Source of the DNA: Tolypothrix sp. PCC 7910
GTDB taxonomy: Bacteria > Cyanobacteriota > Cyanobacteriia > Cyanobacteriales > Nostocaceae
Assembly: GCF_011769525.1 (NCBI RefSeq)
Contig: NZ_CP050440.1
Location: forward strand, 5,767,501 to 5,831,500
Length of the DNA stretch: 64,000 bases
Reading direction: 5' to 3'
Shown here: positions 37,627 to 45,801 of the stretch, piece by piece
How the letters are laid out: every line of letters begins with the position of its first letter
How positions within the stretch are numbered: the stretch's first letter is position 1
Notes under the pieces: model-generated
Told to the model about the DNA's origin: nothing
The model's database searches: none
The model's input: the letters and a program-made list of their open reading frames with translations, nothing else
Position numbers and translations under genes: made by a program

Positions 37627-38493
37627 ATGACAAAAAATGTTCTCTTTATCGTGTCAGAGTGGGGCTACTGGGGCGAAGAACTCATTGGGCCCTTAGAGGC
37701 TGCTGATGCGGCTGGATACAAAGTCACCTTCGTTACCCCCAACGGCAAAAAACCAACGCCACTATCTGTAAGTTGTGCACCTGGTTATATCGATCCCCCA
37801 TTAGGACGTGGTGTTACCTCTGAAGAAATGGGAGCAAAGACCACCCGCGTTCATGAGTCAGACCGACTCGACAGTCCTAAGAGTTTAGCTGATTGGTTTC
37901 CTCTAAGAGCTTATCCTAGCTCTCCTACATATCTCAGAGATATGGAAGCCTACTACCAAAAAATCGACAAAATTATTGCGGAAGAACTAGTCAATTACGA
38001 CGCTTTAGTGATTGTTGGTGGTAGTGGCGCACTAATTGATTTAGCTAATAATTCTCGCCTACACGAACTCATCCTTGGCTTTGTCAAACTCAACAAACCT
38101 ATTGCGGCTGAGTGTTATGGAGTTACCTGTCTAGCATTTGCTAGAGACTTCCGCGAGAAGAAGAGCTTGATTTGGGGTAAGCACGTTACTGGTCACCCAA
38201 TTGATTATGACTATCTAGACGGTACAGGATTTGAAGGGCCTCACGCCATTGATGGCTCCAACAAGGGATTTGGCGACGGCTACATTAATTTTGGCCCTCC
38301 ATTCTACCCTCTAGAATTCATTCTCCGTGACGCTGTTGGCCCCGATGGAGCCTTTATCGGTAATGTTGGTCACCAAACCTCCGTTTTAGTCGATTATCCT
38401 TTCATCACCAGTCGTTCTACAGCTTCTTCTGTTGAGTGCGGTCGGATATTAGTAGAAGTCCTTGAGAAAGGACTTACCCGTTATGGATGGTAA
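37627..38493 (+). CDS. DJ-1/PfpI (type 1 glutamine amidotransferase-like) protein
   Basis: The 288-residue protein begins with a Rossmann-like strand and SEWGYWGEELIGPLEAADAA, then VTFVTPNGKKP. The nucleophile elbow is AAECYGVTCLAF (Cys in ECYG), preceded by VIVGGSGALIDLANN. This is the Hsp31/PfpI-like subgroup, whose members are glyoxalases, hydrolases or chaperones. The activity of this one cannot be stated. It is the first gene of a plus-strand set. A ThDP enzyme follows 67 bases later. Confidence 0.88.
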   Translation: MTKNVLFIVSEWGYWGEELIGPLEAADAAGYKVTFVTPNGKKPTPLSVSCAPGYIDPPLGRGVTSEEMGAKTTRVHESDRLDSPKSLADWFPLRAYPSSPTYLRDMEAYYQKIDKIIAEELVNYDALVIVGGSGALIDLANNSRLHELILGFVKLNKPIAAECYGVTCLAFARDFREKKSLIWGKHVTGHPIDYDYLDGTGFEGPHAIDGSNKGFGDGYINFGPPFYPLEFILRDAVGPDGAFIGNVGHQTSVLVDYPFITSRSTASSVECGRILVEVLEKGLTRYGW

Positions 38494-38560
38494 ACCTGAT
38501 TAGTCTTTGCTACTCAAACAAGACCAATCAATGACCTAAGCACTAATAACGACAGAATCC

Positions 38561-40267
38561 ATGACTCAAAAAACTGGTCGTTTTGCCATTCTTGAGCAAT
38601 TCCTCGCAGATGGCATCCACTATATGTTTGGTAACCCAGGCACAGTGGAACAGGGTTTTTTGGATGCCCTGTGGGAATATCCAGATCTCAAGTACATTCT
38701 GACTTTGCAAGAAACCGTGGCTGTGATGACAGCCGATGGCTACGCTCGAGCTACCAAAAAGCCAGCATTAGTCCAAATTCATAGTGGCGTTGGTTTAGGT
38801 AATGCGATCGGCGCACTTTATCAGGCTATGCGTGGTCATGCCCCGTTAGTAGTGATCGGCGGAGATGCGGGCATCAAATATACAGCAATGGATGCTCAAA
38901 TGGCTGCGGATTTGGTCGGCATGGCCAAACCCGTCACTAAATGGGCAGCCACAGTCAATGAGCCATCTTCATTGCTGAGAATGCTCCGCCGAGCCATTAA
39001 GATTGCCTCTACACCACCGATGGGGCCGGTTTATCTCTGCCTTCCCCAAGATATCCTGGATGCGCCTATAGTAGAGCCAATCTTACCAACCTTAACTCCC
39101 TCTACTCGTGTAGCACCAGACGATGAGACAGTTAAGGCAGTAGCCAAAACTCTAGTAGCTGCCAAAAAACCAATGATTTTTGTTGGTGATGGAGTTGCTT
39201 ATTCTGGGGCCCAAGCAGAGTTAACCAAAGTTGCTGAACTTTTGGGAGCAGAGGTTTGGGATGTAGACTCAGGAGAAGTCAACATCAGCTATGCTCACCC
39301 TCTATATCAGGGGGCGACAGGCCATATGTTCGGCTCTAGTAGTCTGCCAATTACCACCAAAGGGGATGTCAATCTAGTTTGTGGCACTTATATGGTGCCA
39401 GAGGTCTTTCCGGAACTAGGAAATATATTTGCTCCCGGCGCAAAGGTGATTCATATTGATTTGAACGCCTATGAGATTGCCAAAAATCACCCAGTAGATG
39501 TGGGGATTGTCAGCGATCCCAAACTGACGCTGGCAAAACTCGCAGATGCAATCAAAGATATCTTGACTGCCGACGAGCAAAATGCAGCGCAAACCAGAGC
39601 CGCAGAGATTGGTAAGGCTAAAGCAGACAAGATTGCTGCAGCTAAGGCAGCCGATCAAGCTGTCAGAGATCAGGTTCCCCTGCATTTCTCTCGGTTTATG
39701 GAAGAGCTTGCACCTCTGTTACCAGAAGATGCAATCTTCTTTGATGAAGCCTTGACCTCTTCACCCAATATCGTCAGATATAAACCACCCAGTAAGCCAG
39801 ATCATTATTTTCTCACCCGTGGAGGTTCTCTAGGGGTAGGAATTCCTGGGGCAATTGGTGCTAAATTGGCTAATCCTGACAAGAAAGTGATTGGCTTTAC
39901 AGGTGACGGCGGTGGTATGTATACCATCCAAGCTCTCTGGACAGCAGCTCGCCACAATGTAGATGCCATATTCATCATTTGCAATAACCGTTCTTATAAG
40001 CTATTGCAATTGAATATCCAAGCTTACTGGCAAGAACAAAGTGTACCCAAGCATGACTTTCCCATAAGTTTTGACTTGTCTAAGCCAGTGTTGCGCTTTG
40101 ATGAAATGGCCCGTTCAATGGGGGTGGAAGCAGTCCGAGTCGAGAAGCCGGAAGAGATTGCCCCAGCAATTAAGCAGGCATTAGCACATAATGGGCCTTT
40201 CCTAATCGATGTTGTCTTAGAGGGTGATGTTCGCCCAGACATGATTGGGATTCGGTGTGGCCAATAA
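38561..40267 (+). CDS. Thiamine diphosphate-dependent decarboxylase-like enzyme
   Basis: The 568-residue protein has the three domains of the acetolactate synthase/benzoylformate decarboxylase group. Visible: FGNPGTVEQGFLDAL (residues about 22-36), catalytic Glu in LQETVAVMTADGYARA (about 49-64), GPVYLCLPQDIL, a central VAKTLVAAKKPMIFVGDG domain, and the ThDP motif GDGGGMYTIQALWTAA leading to NN (about 445-475). It resembles the MdlC branch more than true acetolactate synthase and lacks an adjacent regulatory subunit. Substrate unknown. Confidence 0.9.
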   Translation: MTQKTGRFAILEQFLADGIHYMFGNPGTVEQGFLDALWEYPDLKYILTLQETVAVMTADGYARATKKPALVQIHSGVGLGNAIGALYQAMRGHAPLVVIGGDAGIKYTAMDAQMAADLVGMAKPVTKWAATVNEPSSLLRMLRRAIKIASTPPMGPVYLCLPQDILDAPIVEPILPTLTPSTRVAPDDETVKAVAKTLVAAKKPMIFVGDGVAYSGAQAELTKVAELLGAEVWDVDSGEVNISYAHPLYQGATGHMFGSSSLPITTKGDVNLVCGTYMVPEVFPELGNIFAPGAKVIHIDLNAYEIAKNHPVDVGIVSDPKLTLAKLADAIKDILTADEQNAAQTRAAEIGKAKADKIAAAKAADQAVRDQVPLHFSRFMEELAPLLPEDAIFFDEALTSSPNIVRYKPPSKPDHYFLTRGGSLGVGIPGAIGAKLANPDKKVIGFTGDGGGMYTIQALWTAARHNVDAIFIICNNRSYKLLQLNIQAYWQEQSVPKHDFPISFDLSKPVLRFDEMARSMGVEAVRVEKPEEIAPAIKQALAHNGPFLIDVVLEGDVRPDMIGIRCGQ

Positions 40268-40323
40268 AGGAGCTAGGGGATGAGGGAGTAGGAGAGCAGA
40301 GGAGCAAAGGAGAAATCAAATAA

Positions 40324-40358
40324 CCCCAATGCCCCATGCCCCATACCCCATGCCCCAT
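40324..40358. repeat. CCCCATG-type heptamer repeat
   Basis: CCCCAAT, GCCCCAT, GCCCCAT, ACCCCAT and GCCCCAT units in tandem between the ThDP enzyme gene and the first SnoaL-like gene. This is an STRR of the CCCCAT class known in Nostocales. Confidence 0.8.
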
Positions 40359-40397
40359 TCACAATTTTGAGTCTAGTTTCATAAGGATGCCTTAAGT

Positions 40398-40784
40398 ATG
40401 AGTACTACTACTACACCAGGTCGCCAGTTCTTCGATGAACACATGAAGTACATCGTCGCCAAAGATGTAGTTGGTATGGTGACCAATACCTATACAGAAG
40501 ATGCAATTCTGTATAATGCTTTTCCTTTTTTAGATACACCACCCCCAAATGTAATTAAGGGAAGAGAAGCATTAATCAAAGCTTTTGAAGGTTACTTAGA
40601 ATATCAAGGTGAAATTCAAGTTGACTCCTTATACAACTTTTTAGAAACTGACGACGTAATTTCCTTCCAAGCAACAATTACTTCCCCGAAAACAGGTAAG
40701 TGGGCAGTAGGTGATGTGTGGGTGCTCAAAGATGGCAAGGTGTCTCGTCACTTTGGTTTTGCTCATAGGCTAGGAGATGCCTAA
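40398..40784 (+). CDS. SnoaL/NTF2-like protein, 128 aa
   Basis: A small cone-shaped-fold protein of the SnoaL/NTF2 type: helix 1 (PGRQFFDEHMKYIVAKDV), VGMVTNTYTEDAILYNAF, a beta-sheet with EGYLEYQGEIQVDSLYNFL, and WAVGDVWVLKDGKVSRHFG. The family includes isomerases, cyclases, dehydratases and non-enzymatic binding proteins, so function is open. An AAGGA ribosome-binding site precedes the ATG. The last 55 bases of the gene region are duplicated directly downstream (see 40737-40856). Confidence 0.85.
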   Translation: MSTTTTPGRQFFDEHMKYIVAKDVVGMVTNTYTEDAILYNAFPFLDTPPPNVIKGREALIKAFEGYLEYQGEIQVDSLYNFLETDDVISFQATITSPKTGKWAVGDVWVLKDGKVSRHFGFAHRLGDA

Positions 40785-40856
40785 TAACAATCTGGGCTGG
40801 TAAGGTGTCTCGTCACTTTGATTTTGCTTATAGGCTAGGAGATGCTTAACAACAAT
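40737..40856 (+). repeat. 55-base direct duplication of the SnoaL-like gene tail
   Basis: Copy 1 at 40737-40791 covers the last codons and the stop of the first SnoaL-like gene. Copy 2 at 40802-40856 repeats it with four mismatches over 55 positions. Copy 2 has no start codon and is not a gene. Confidence 0.9.
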
Positions 40857-40898
40857 TAAAGCTGTTGCTGAACAACTGTTGAACCAAGGAGATAAATA

Positions 40899-41342
40899 AT
40901 GGCTGAGTCAGGTCTTATAACTGAATCAGAACTCAAAGAATTCGCAGTTGATTGGTATAAAAAATTAGACGTTCACGCTCCCGCGGACGAGTATGCTCCT
41001 CTGTTAGCAGCAGATGTGGAATTAAGGTTTCCCGAAGCCACAGTCAAAGGTGTTGCAGGATTTAATGATTGGTATTTTTCCGCAATCAACTCTTACTTCG
41101 ATGAAGTTCACATAGTCAAACAAGTTAAATTAACCTCATCGACACCAGAACAATCAGAAGTCAAGGTAGTTGTGAAATGGGAAGCCAGTTTATGGAAGCC
41201 ACCAGCAGCCACCAGCGAACGGGTTGTTTTAGATGCTTATCAAACCTGGATAGTCAAGCGATCGCCACAAACTAATCAACCAGTTATTTCGCTTTACATC
41301 GTTGATGAATTCCAGTATTACGAGGGTTCATTTAGGTTGTAG
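40899..41342 (+). CDS. SnoaL/NTF2-like protein, 147 aa (paralogue A)
   Basis: Same fold class with a longer form: ELKEFAVDWYKKLDVH, DEYAPLLAADVELRFPEATVKG, a beta region with VVVKWEASLW, and RVVLDAYQTWIVKRSP, ending DEFQYYEGSF. It pairs with the next gene, to which it is about 60% identical by hand alignment without gaps. Such SnoaL-like proteins act on or bind small hydrophobic molecules, and the ligand is unknown. It is preceded by AAGGAGATAAATA. Confidence 0.87.
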   Translation: MAESGLITESELKEFAVDWYKKLDVHAPADEYAPLLAADVELRFPEATVKGVAGFNDWYFSAINSYFDEVHIVKQVKLTSSTPEQSEVKVVVKWEASLWKPPAATSERVVLDAYQTWIVKRSPQTNQPVISLYIVDEFQYYEGSFRL

Positions 41343-41425
41343 AGGCATTGTGTTGATGAAATCCGCGTTCCTGAGCCATATCCAATACTTTTGAGTAATT
41401 AACTGTTCAATAAAGGAAATAAATC

Positions 41426-41869
41426 ATGAGTGAGCTAGCACCACTGACTCAACCAGAAATTCTAGAATTTGCAAAAGCTTGGTATAGAAAACTAGACATT
41501 CACGTTCCTGTGGAAGAATATGCTCCCTTGCTAGCCTCAGATGTAGAATTGAGGTTTCCTGAAGCCACAGTTAAAGGCTTTGAAGGATATAGCGGTTGGT
41601 ACGATCGCGTCATCAATATTTTCTTTGATGAAGTTCATACCGTTAAAGAAGTAACAGTCAAATCTGCGACAGCCGAAAAAGCAGACGTACAAGTAGTTGT
41701 GAAATGGGAAGCTAGTGTTTGGAAGGCTCCAGCCGCAAACAGCGAACGCATTGTTTTAGATGCTTATCAAACATGGGAAGTTAAGCGATCGCCCGAAACT
41801 AATAAACCAGTTATCTCTGTTTATATAGTTGATGAACTCAAATACTACGAGGGTTCAGCTACATTGTAA
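41426..41869 (+). CDS. SnoaL/NTF2-like protein, 147 aa (paralogue B)
   Basis: A tandem duplicate of the preceding gene: equal length, same landmarks (ILEFAKAWYRKLDIH, ASDVELRFPEATVKG, VVVKWEASVW, RIVLDAYQTWEVKRSP). Differences concentrate in the middle (residues 52-90). That part lines the pocket in the NTF2 fold, which suggests different ligands or heteromer formation. The gene follows after 83 bases with its own AAAGGAAAT ribosome-binding site. Confidence 0.87.
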   Translation: MSELAPLTQPEILEFAKAWYRKLDIHVPVEEYAPLLASDVELRFPEATVKGFEGYSGWYDRVINIFFDEVHTVKEVTVKSATAEKADVQVVVKWEASVWKAPAANSERIVLDAYQTWEVKRSPETNKPVISVYIVDELKYYEGSATL

Positions 41870-41875
41870 ATAATA

Positions 41876-42038
41876 GAGAACTCTTAACAGATAATTTTGA
41901 AAATAGAAGATTACATAGGTAGATTTTTAGCAAAATAAATTCTCCCTGAGAAAATAGGAAGAATCTCATCTATCGCTGACTCTAAATGAAGAATAAAGCT
42001 GAGAATATCTGCTTTATTCTTCTCTGTTAAGAGTTCTT
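41876..42038. repeat. Long-spaced inverted repeat between SnoaL-like genes
   Basis: GAACTCTTAACAGA (41878-41891) and its exact complement TCTGTTAAGAGTTC (42023-42036) flank 131 bases, fitting a small non-coding element. The pairing extends by one or two bases outward. Confidence 0.6.
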
Positions 42039-42090
42039 ATTCCCTAGTCTAAAAGGTTTGTAGAATCAAAATTTACGGAGAATCGAAAAT

Positions 42091-42483
42091 ATGGCCAAGC
42101 CTCCCGATACTGCTTTAGGAAGACTATATGAAGAACACATTCAATTAATCCTCAAAAAGGATATTGAAGCGTTATTAGATCAATATACTGATGATGCAGT
42201 TCTCATTAGTAGCTTTGAAAAAGTTCCTAAATATTTTCGCGGACGCAAAGAACTAGAAGAACATTTTAAAGGCATCCTAGGAATTGAAGGGTTACAAACA
42301 GATATTGCTTTTTGGGCAGAAACAGAAAATCCCCAGACCCTCATGATTGTTGAAGCAATTACTTTGCAGGCTGGGGGGCAAGAAGCTAAGATGCGGTTTG
42401 CCGATAGCTGGGTTTTAAGAGATGGGAAAATAGCCATTCACTTTGCTGGGATGACACAATATCCTGATGGCACAGTAGCCTAA
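42091..42483 (+). CDS. SnoaL/NTF2-like protein, 130 aa
   Basis: Similar in length and layout to the first SnoaL-like protein: LGRLYEEHIQLILKKDIEAL, LDQYTDDAVLISSFEK, LEEHFKGILGIEGLQTD, and MRFADSWVLRDGKIAIHF. It is probably a paralogue of the 128-residue protein (shared EEH helix and SWVLRDGK/DVWVLKDGK motif). Fourth member of the run. It is followed by a 100-base inverted-repeat element and then an SDR gene. Confidence 0.87.
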   Translation: MAKPPDTALGRLYEEHIQLILKKDIEALLDQYTDDAVLISSFEKVPKYFRGRKELEEHFKGILGIEGLQTDIAFWAETENPQTLMIVEAITLQAGGQEAKMRFADSWVLRDGKIAIHFAGMTQYPDGTVA

Positions 42484-42501
42484 ACCAGTTGTAGAGTGAT
42501 G

Positions 42502-42601
42502 AGTTCTAAGTGCTGAGTTAAATAACATCACAGCAGTTGTTAACCTATAAAGTAAATAATTGCTGATTAATTTATTGACTGATAACTCAGCACTCAGAAC
42601 T
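42502..42601. repeat. Inverted-repeat element (19-base arms, one mismatch)
   Basis: AGTTCTAAGTGCTGAGTTA (42502-42520) and TAACTCAGCACTCAGAACT (42583-42601) are complementary at 18 of 19 positions with a 62-base centre. It may be a small interspersed element or a processing hairpin in the operon transcript. Confidence 0.75.
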
Positions 42602-42621
42602 GAATAACTATTAACATAATT

Positions 42622-43338
42622 ATGGATTTATCCAATCAAAAAATAGTCATAATTGGTGGGAGTTCGGGAATTGGATTAGCAAGTGCGAAAGCAATTGTAG
42701 CTGCAGGGGGAAATGTCGTAATTGCCAGTCGTTCAGAAGCCAAATTAAATGCTGCTCAAGCTGAAATTGGTGAACGGGTCACTACCTTTGGCTTAGACAT
42801 AACTAATGAACAAGAAGTGCAAACATTATTTGCCACAGTGGGAAGTTTCGATGCTTTAGTAATCACTATTTCTGTGGGATTTATGGGGGCATTTATGGAA
42901 TTAGATTCAAAAGTAGCCCGCCAAATATTTGAAAATAAATTTTGGGGGCACTATTATGCCGCTAAATATGGTGCGCCCCAACTAAAACCTAGTGGTGCGA
43001 TTGTTTTCTTTTCTGGTTATGCATCGCAAAAACCAGTACCTAATCTTTCTATCATGGCATCTGTGAATGGAGCACTGGAAGCATTAGCTCGTTCTTTAGC
43101 AGTGGAACTTAGCCCGATTCGAGTTAATGTTGTATCTCCTGGATTGGTAGATACACCTATTTATCAAGAAATGCCAGCAGAACAACGTCAAAACTACTTT
43201 AATTATGTGGCGAATTCTTTACCTGTAAAACGCATCGCGCAACCAGAAGATATTGCGGAGACAGTTCTATATTTAATCAAAAATAAGTTTACAACAGGTG
43301 CAGTAGTTGATGTAGATGGTGGAGCGAGGTTAGTATAA
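42622..43338 (+). CDS. Short-chain dehydrogenase/reductase-fold protein lacking catalytic Tyr/Lys
   Basis: The 238-residue Rossmann protein has the nucleotide motif GGSSGIGLASA (residues 12-22), SPGLVDTPI and a VDVDGGARLV ending like a normal SDR. Ser131 of the catalytic triad is present (FFSGYA). The YxxxK motif is not: by alignment to the usual YxxxKGALEAL, this protein has MASVNGALEAL, so Met145 and Asn149 stand at the Tyr and Lys positions. The NNAG motif is also absent (VITISVG). It is probably a binding or structural protein rather than a dehydrogenase. It is separated by six bases from the CoxS-like gene. Confidence 0.9.
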   Translation: MDLSNQKIVIIGGSSGIGLASAKAIVAAGGNVVIASRSEAKLNAAQAEIGERVTTFGLDITNEQEVQTLFATVGSFDALVITISVGFMGAFMELDSKVARQIFENKFWGHYYAAKYGAPQLKPSGAIVFFSGYASQKPVPNLSIMASVNGALEALARSLAVELSPIRVNVVSPGLVDTPIYQEMPAEQRQNYFNYVANSLPVKRIAQPEDIAETVLYLIKNKFTTGAVVDVDGGARLV

Positions 43339-43344
43339 GCAGCT

Positions 43345-43809
43345 ATGGAAATTTCCTTGACAGTTAATGGTAAAAAATATACGGCAGATGTTGAACCCAA
43401 TTTACTGCTATTAGATTTTCTCAGAGATCATCTTGGTTTAACAGGTACAAAAGATGATGGTGGTTCAACTTCTGGTGTGTGTACAATTCTGCTCAATGGC
43501 GTATCAGTAAAAAGCTCATTTGTGCTAGCAGTTCAAGCAGATGGTGCCGATATCGTCACAATTGAAGGAATTGCTCAAAACGGTCAACTGAGCGTTATCC
43601 AAGAAGCATTCTGGGAAAAACACGCAGTGCAAAACGGCTTTTGTACGCCAGCAATGATCTTGTCTTCAATGGATCTTTTACAACAAAATCCCAATCCTAC
43701 AGAAACAGAAATTCGTGCTTGGTTAGATGGGATTTATTCACGAGATACAGGCTATCAAAATGTTGTCAGTGCCATTAAATATGCGGCTGAAAAATTGCAG
43801 CAAACCTAG
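43345..43809 (+). CDS. CoxS-like protein with most [2Fe-2S] ligands lost
   Basis: The 154-residue product aligns end to end with small subunits of xanthine dehydrogenase/CO dehydrogenase-type enzymes (NGKKYTADVEPNLLLLDFLRD, then LLNGVSVKSSF, NGFCTPAMILSSMDLLQQNP, DTGYQNVVSAI). Those proteins have eight cysteines for two [2Fe-2S] clusters. Here only Cys46 and Cys100 remain; the other six positions are Asp/Gly, Ser (twice), Asn97, Ser132 and Asp134. The frame is intact with no stop codons, and codon use is normal, so this is a maintained gene. It cannot bind clusters in the usual way. It sits six bases after the degenerate SDR gene. Confidence 0.92.
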   Translation: MEISLTVNGKKYTADVEPNLLLLDFLRDHLGLTGTKDDGGSTSGVCTILLNGVSVKSSFVLAVQADGADIVTIEGIAQNGQLSVIQEAFWEKHAVQNGFCTPAMILSSMDLLQQNPNPTETEIRAWLDGIYSRDTGYQNVVSAIKYAAEKLQQT

Positions 43810-43907
43810 GGGTTAGAGGTGAAGATGAGGGGGCAATATCAAACCCTAAATTCAAACGCCATTCCCCTAACTCCAAATGCCACAAATAATATGGAGCAAA
43901 TAAACTT

Positions 43908-44669
43908 ATGAAACTTGAAGGTAGTGTAGTTCTAGTCACTGGTGCTAGTGGTGGTATTGGTCAACAGTTCATACAAGGATTACTAGCAGCAGGTGTTGGG
44001 AAAATCTATGCCGCAGCACGTAAAGTAGAGGCTCTTGAAAGTTTGAAGGCTGCTAATCCTGACAAAATTGTGCCGATAAAACTTGATGTTACTAACTTCG
44101 GTCAAGTTAATGAAGCCGCTGCCCAATACCAAGATGTCAATGTACTGATCAATAATGCTGGGATTACCCGTGACCAAGGGGTAATTTCTGCGCCAGACAT
44201 TGATGGTGCGCGTCAGGAAATGGAAACCAACTACTTTGGTACAATGGCGATGTGTCGCTCTTTTGCTCCAGTACTGAAAGCGAATGGTGGGGGAGCGATA
44301 GTTAATCTGGTTTCCTTATTAGGTAAAATTAACCTCCCCTTTATGGGTACATACTGTGCTTCTAAAGCCGCAGAACTATCCCTAACTCAATGCGTACGTG
44401 CAGAATTAGCAGCCCAAGGAACGCTAGTGGTTGCTGTGATGCCTGGTACAGTCGATACTGAATTTGCTAAGTATTATCCACCACCAAAGGTTGCACCCGC
44501 AGAAGTTGTTAAAGTAGCTTTAGATGCTGTCATTAATGAAGTTGAAGATGTCTATCCAGGTGACCAAGCAACTTACTTGACAGCTGAACTACTTAAAGAT
44601 CCTAAAGGTGTAGAAAAATACCTTGCAGGGATGTTACCAGGTATATTGGAGCAGCAAAAACAGCAATAG
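43908..44669 (+). CDS. Short-chain dehydrogenase/reductase, canonical
   Basis: The 253-residue protein has all SDR motifs: TGASGGIGQQF (residues 11-21), NNAGITR, VNLVSLLG with catalytic Ser, and YCASKAAELSL with YxxxK. The NADP or NAD preference and the substrate are unknown. It lies between the CoxS-like and XdhC genes, 19 bases before XdhC. Confidence 0.92.
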   Translation: MKLEGSVVLVTGASGGIGQQFIQGLLAAGVGKIYAAARKVEALESLKAANPDKIVPIKLDVTNFGQVNEAAAQYQDVNVLINNAGITRDQGVISAPDIDGARQEMETNYFGTMAMCRSFAPVLKANGGGAIVNLVSLLGKINLPFMGTYCASKAAELSLTQCVRAELAAQGTLVVAVMPGTVDTEFAKYYPPPKVAPAEVVKVALDAVINEVEDVYPGDQATYLTAELLKDPKGVEKYLAGMLPGILEQQKQQ

Positions 44670-44688
44670 TAATCGAGGTCAAGCACCG

Positions 44689-45801
44689 ATGAAAGAAGTA
44701 ATAGATGAAGTCGAACAATGGCTAAGTCTGGGACATACTGTAGCATTAGCAACTGTGGTCAACACTTTAGGTTCTAGCCCCAGGGAAGTCGGTGCTGTGA
44801 TGGCGGTTAACGATGCTGGAGAAGTTCTCGGTTCTGTTAGCGGTGGTTGTGTAGAAGCAGCCGTGGTAGAGGAAGCTCTGATCGTCATAGAATCAGGCGA
44901 ACCACGGCTGGTAAGCTATGGCGTAAGTGATGAATTGGGTCTATCTGTTGGCTTAACCTGCGGCGGTACAATTCAAATTTTTATCCAGCAGTTCTCAGAC
45001 AAATTACATAGCAGTAATCTCAGTCTGAGGGATATTTTTCAGGCAATTCGCCAATCATTACAGACACCCATAGCTATCTGTACAGTGGTTGAGGGAATGC
45101 AAGCGGGAGCCAAGATGATTGTCAACGAAAAGGGCGATCGCTTGGGTTCTTTGGGTAATGCAGAGATCGATAACATGGTAGCTGATGATGCTCAAGGGCT
45201 GCTACAGCAAGGACTAACTAAATTGTCGGACTATGGCTTAAATGAGCAATGTCGGCAAGCAGAAATCAAGGTCTTTGTAGAGTCCTTTGCACCACCACCT
45301 CACTTGATGATTTTTGGTGCCATTGACTTCACGCGATCTCTCTCTGTCTTAGCTAAAGTCCTGGGTTACCAGGTGACTGTTTGCGATGCGCGCGATAGCT
45401 TTGCCACAGTTGCCCGCTTTCCTGCAGCCGATGAGGTGATTGTGGAATGGCCCCATAAATACTTAGAAAATGCTCATGTAGACCACCGCACTATGATTGT
45501 TGTTCTCACTCATGACCCCAAATTTGATGTCCCTGCCTTAGTTAGCGCAGTGAGGACACCAGCTGCTTACATTGGGGCAATGGGTAGCCGCAGAACTACT
45601 AGAGATAGAATTGCTCGTCTTCAAGAAGCTGGACTGACTGAGGCGGAAATTAACCGCATTTCTGCCCCAATTGGGCTAGATATCGGCGCTCGTACCTCAG
45701 AAGAGACCGCAGTTTCAATTATGGCTGAAGTGATTGCTCTTAGAAGTGGGCGCAGTGGTGAACGCCTATCTCACAACCAAAAACCAATTCATGCGAGATA
45801 G
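44689..45801 (+). CDS. XdhC/CoxI-family molybdenum cofactor maturation protein
   Basis: Start at the ATG at 44689 (MKEVIDEVEQW). The frame opens at 44623 inside the upstream SDR gene. XdhC proteins bind molybdenum cofactor and hand over its sulfurated form to xanthine-dehydrogenase-type enzymes. Landmarks: TLGSSPREVGAVMAVN and SVSGGCVEAAVVEEAL in the first domain, LTCGGTIQIFIQ, then the Rossmann-like C-terminal domain (LMIFGAIDFTRSLSVLAK, YIGAMGSRRTTRDRI, PIGLDIGARTSEETA). Its presence implies that the CoxL-like protein downstream is meant to receive Moco. Confidence 0.9.
   Translation: MKEVIDEVEQWLSLGHTVALATVVNTLGSSPREVGAVMAVNDAGEVLGSVSGGCVEAAVVEEALIVIESGEPRLVSYGVSDELGLSVGLTCGGTIQIFIQQFSDKLHSSNLSLRDIFQAIRQSLQTPIAICTVVEGMQAGAKMIVNEKGDRLGSLGNAEIDNMVADDAQGLLQQGLTKLSDYGLNEQCRQAEIKVFVESFAPPPHLMIFGAIDFTRSLSVLAKVLGYQVTVCDARDSFATVARFPAADEVIVEWPHKYLENAHVDHRTMIVVLTHDPKFDVPALVSAVRTPAAYIGAMGSRRTTRDRIARLQEAGLTEAEINRISAPIGLDIGARTSEETAVSIMAEVIALRSGRSGERLSHNQKPIHAR

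Noticed and set aside
31020-40267. Scytonemin cluster (amino acid dehydrogenase plus ThDP enzyme)
   Set aside because: The dehydrogenase is of GdhA type with its own terminator and lies over 6 kb from the ThDP enzyme; none of the other scytonemin genes is present.
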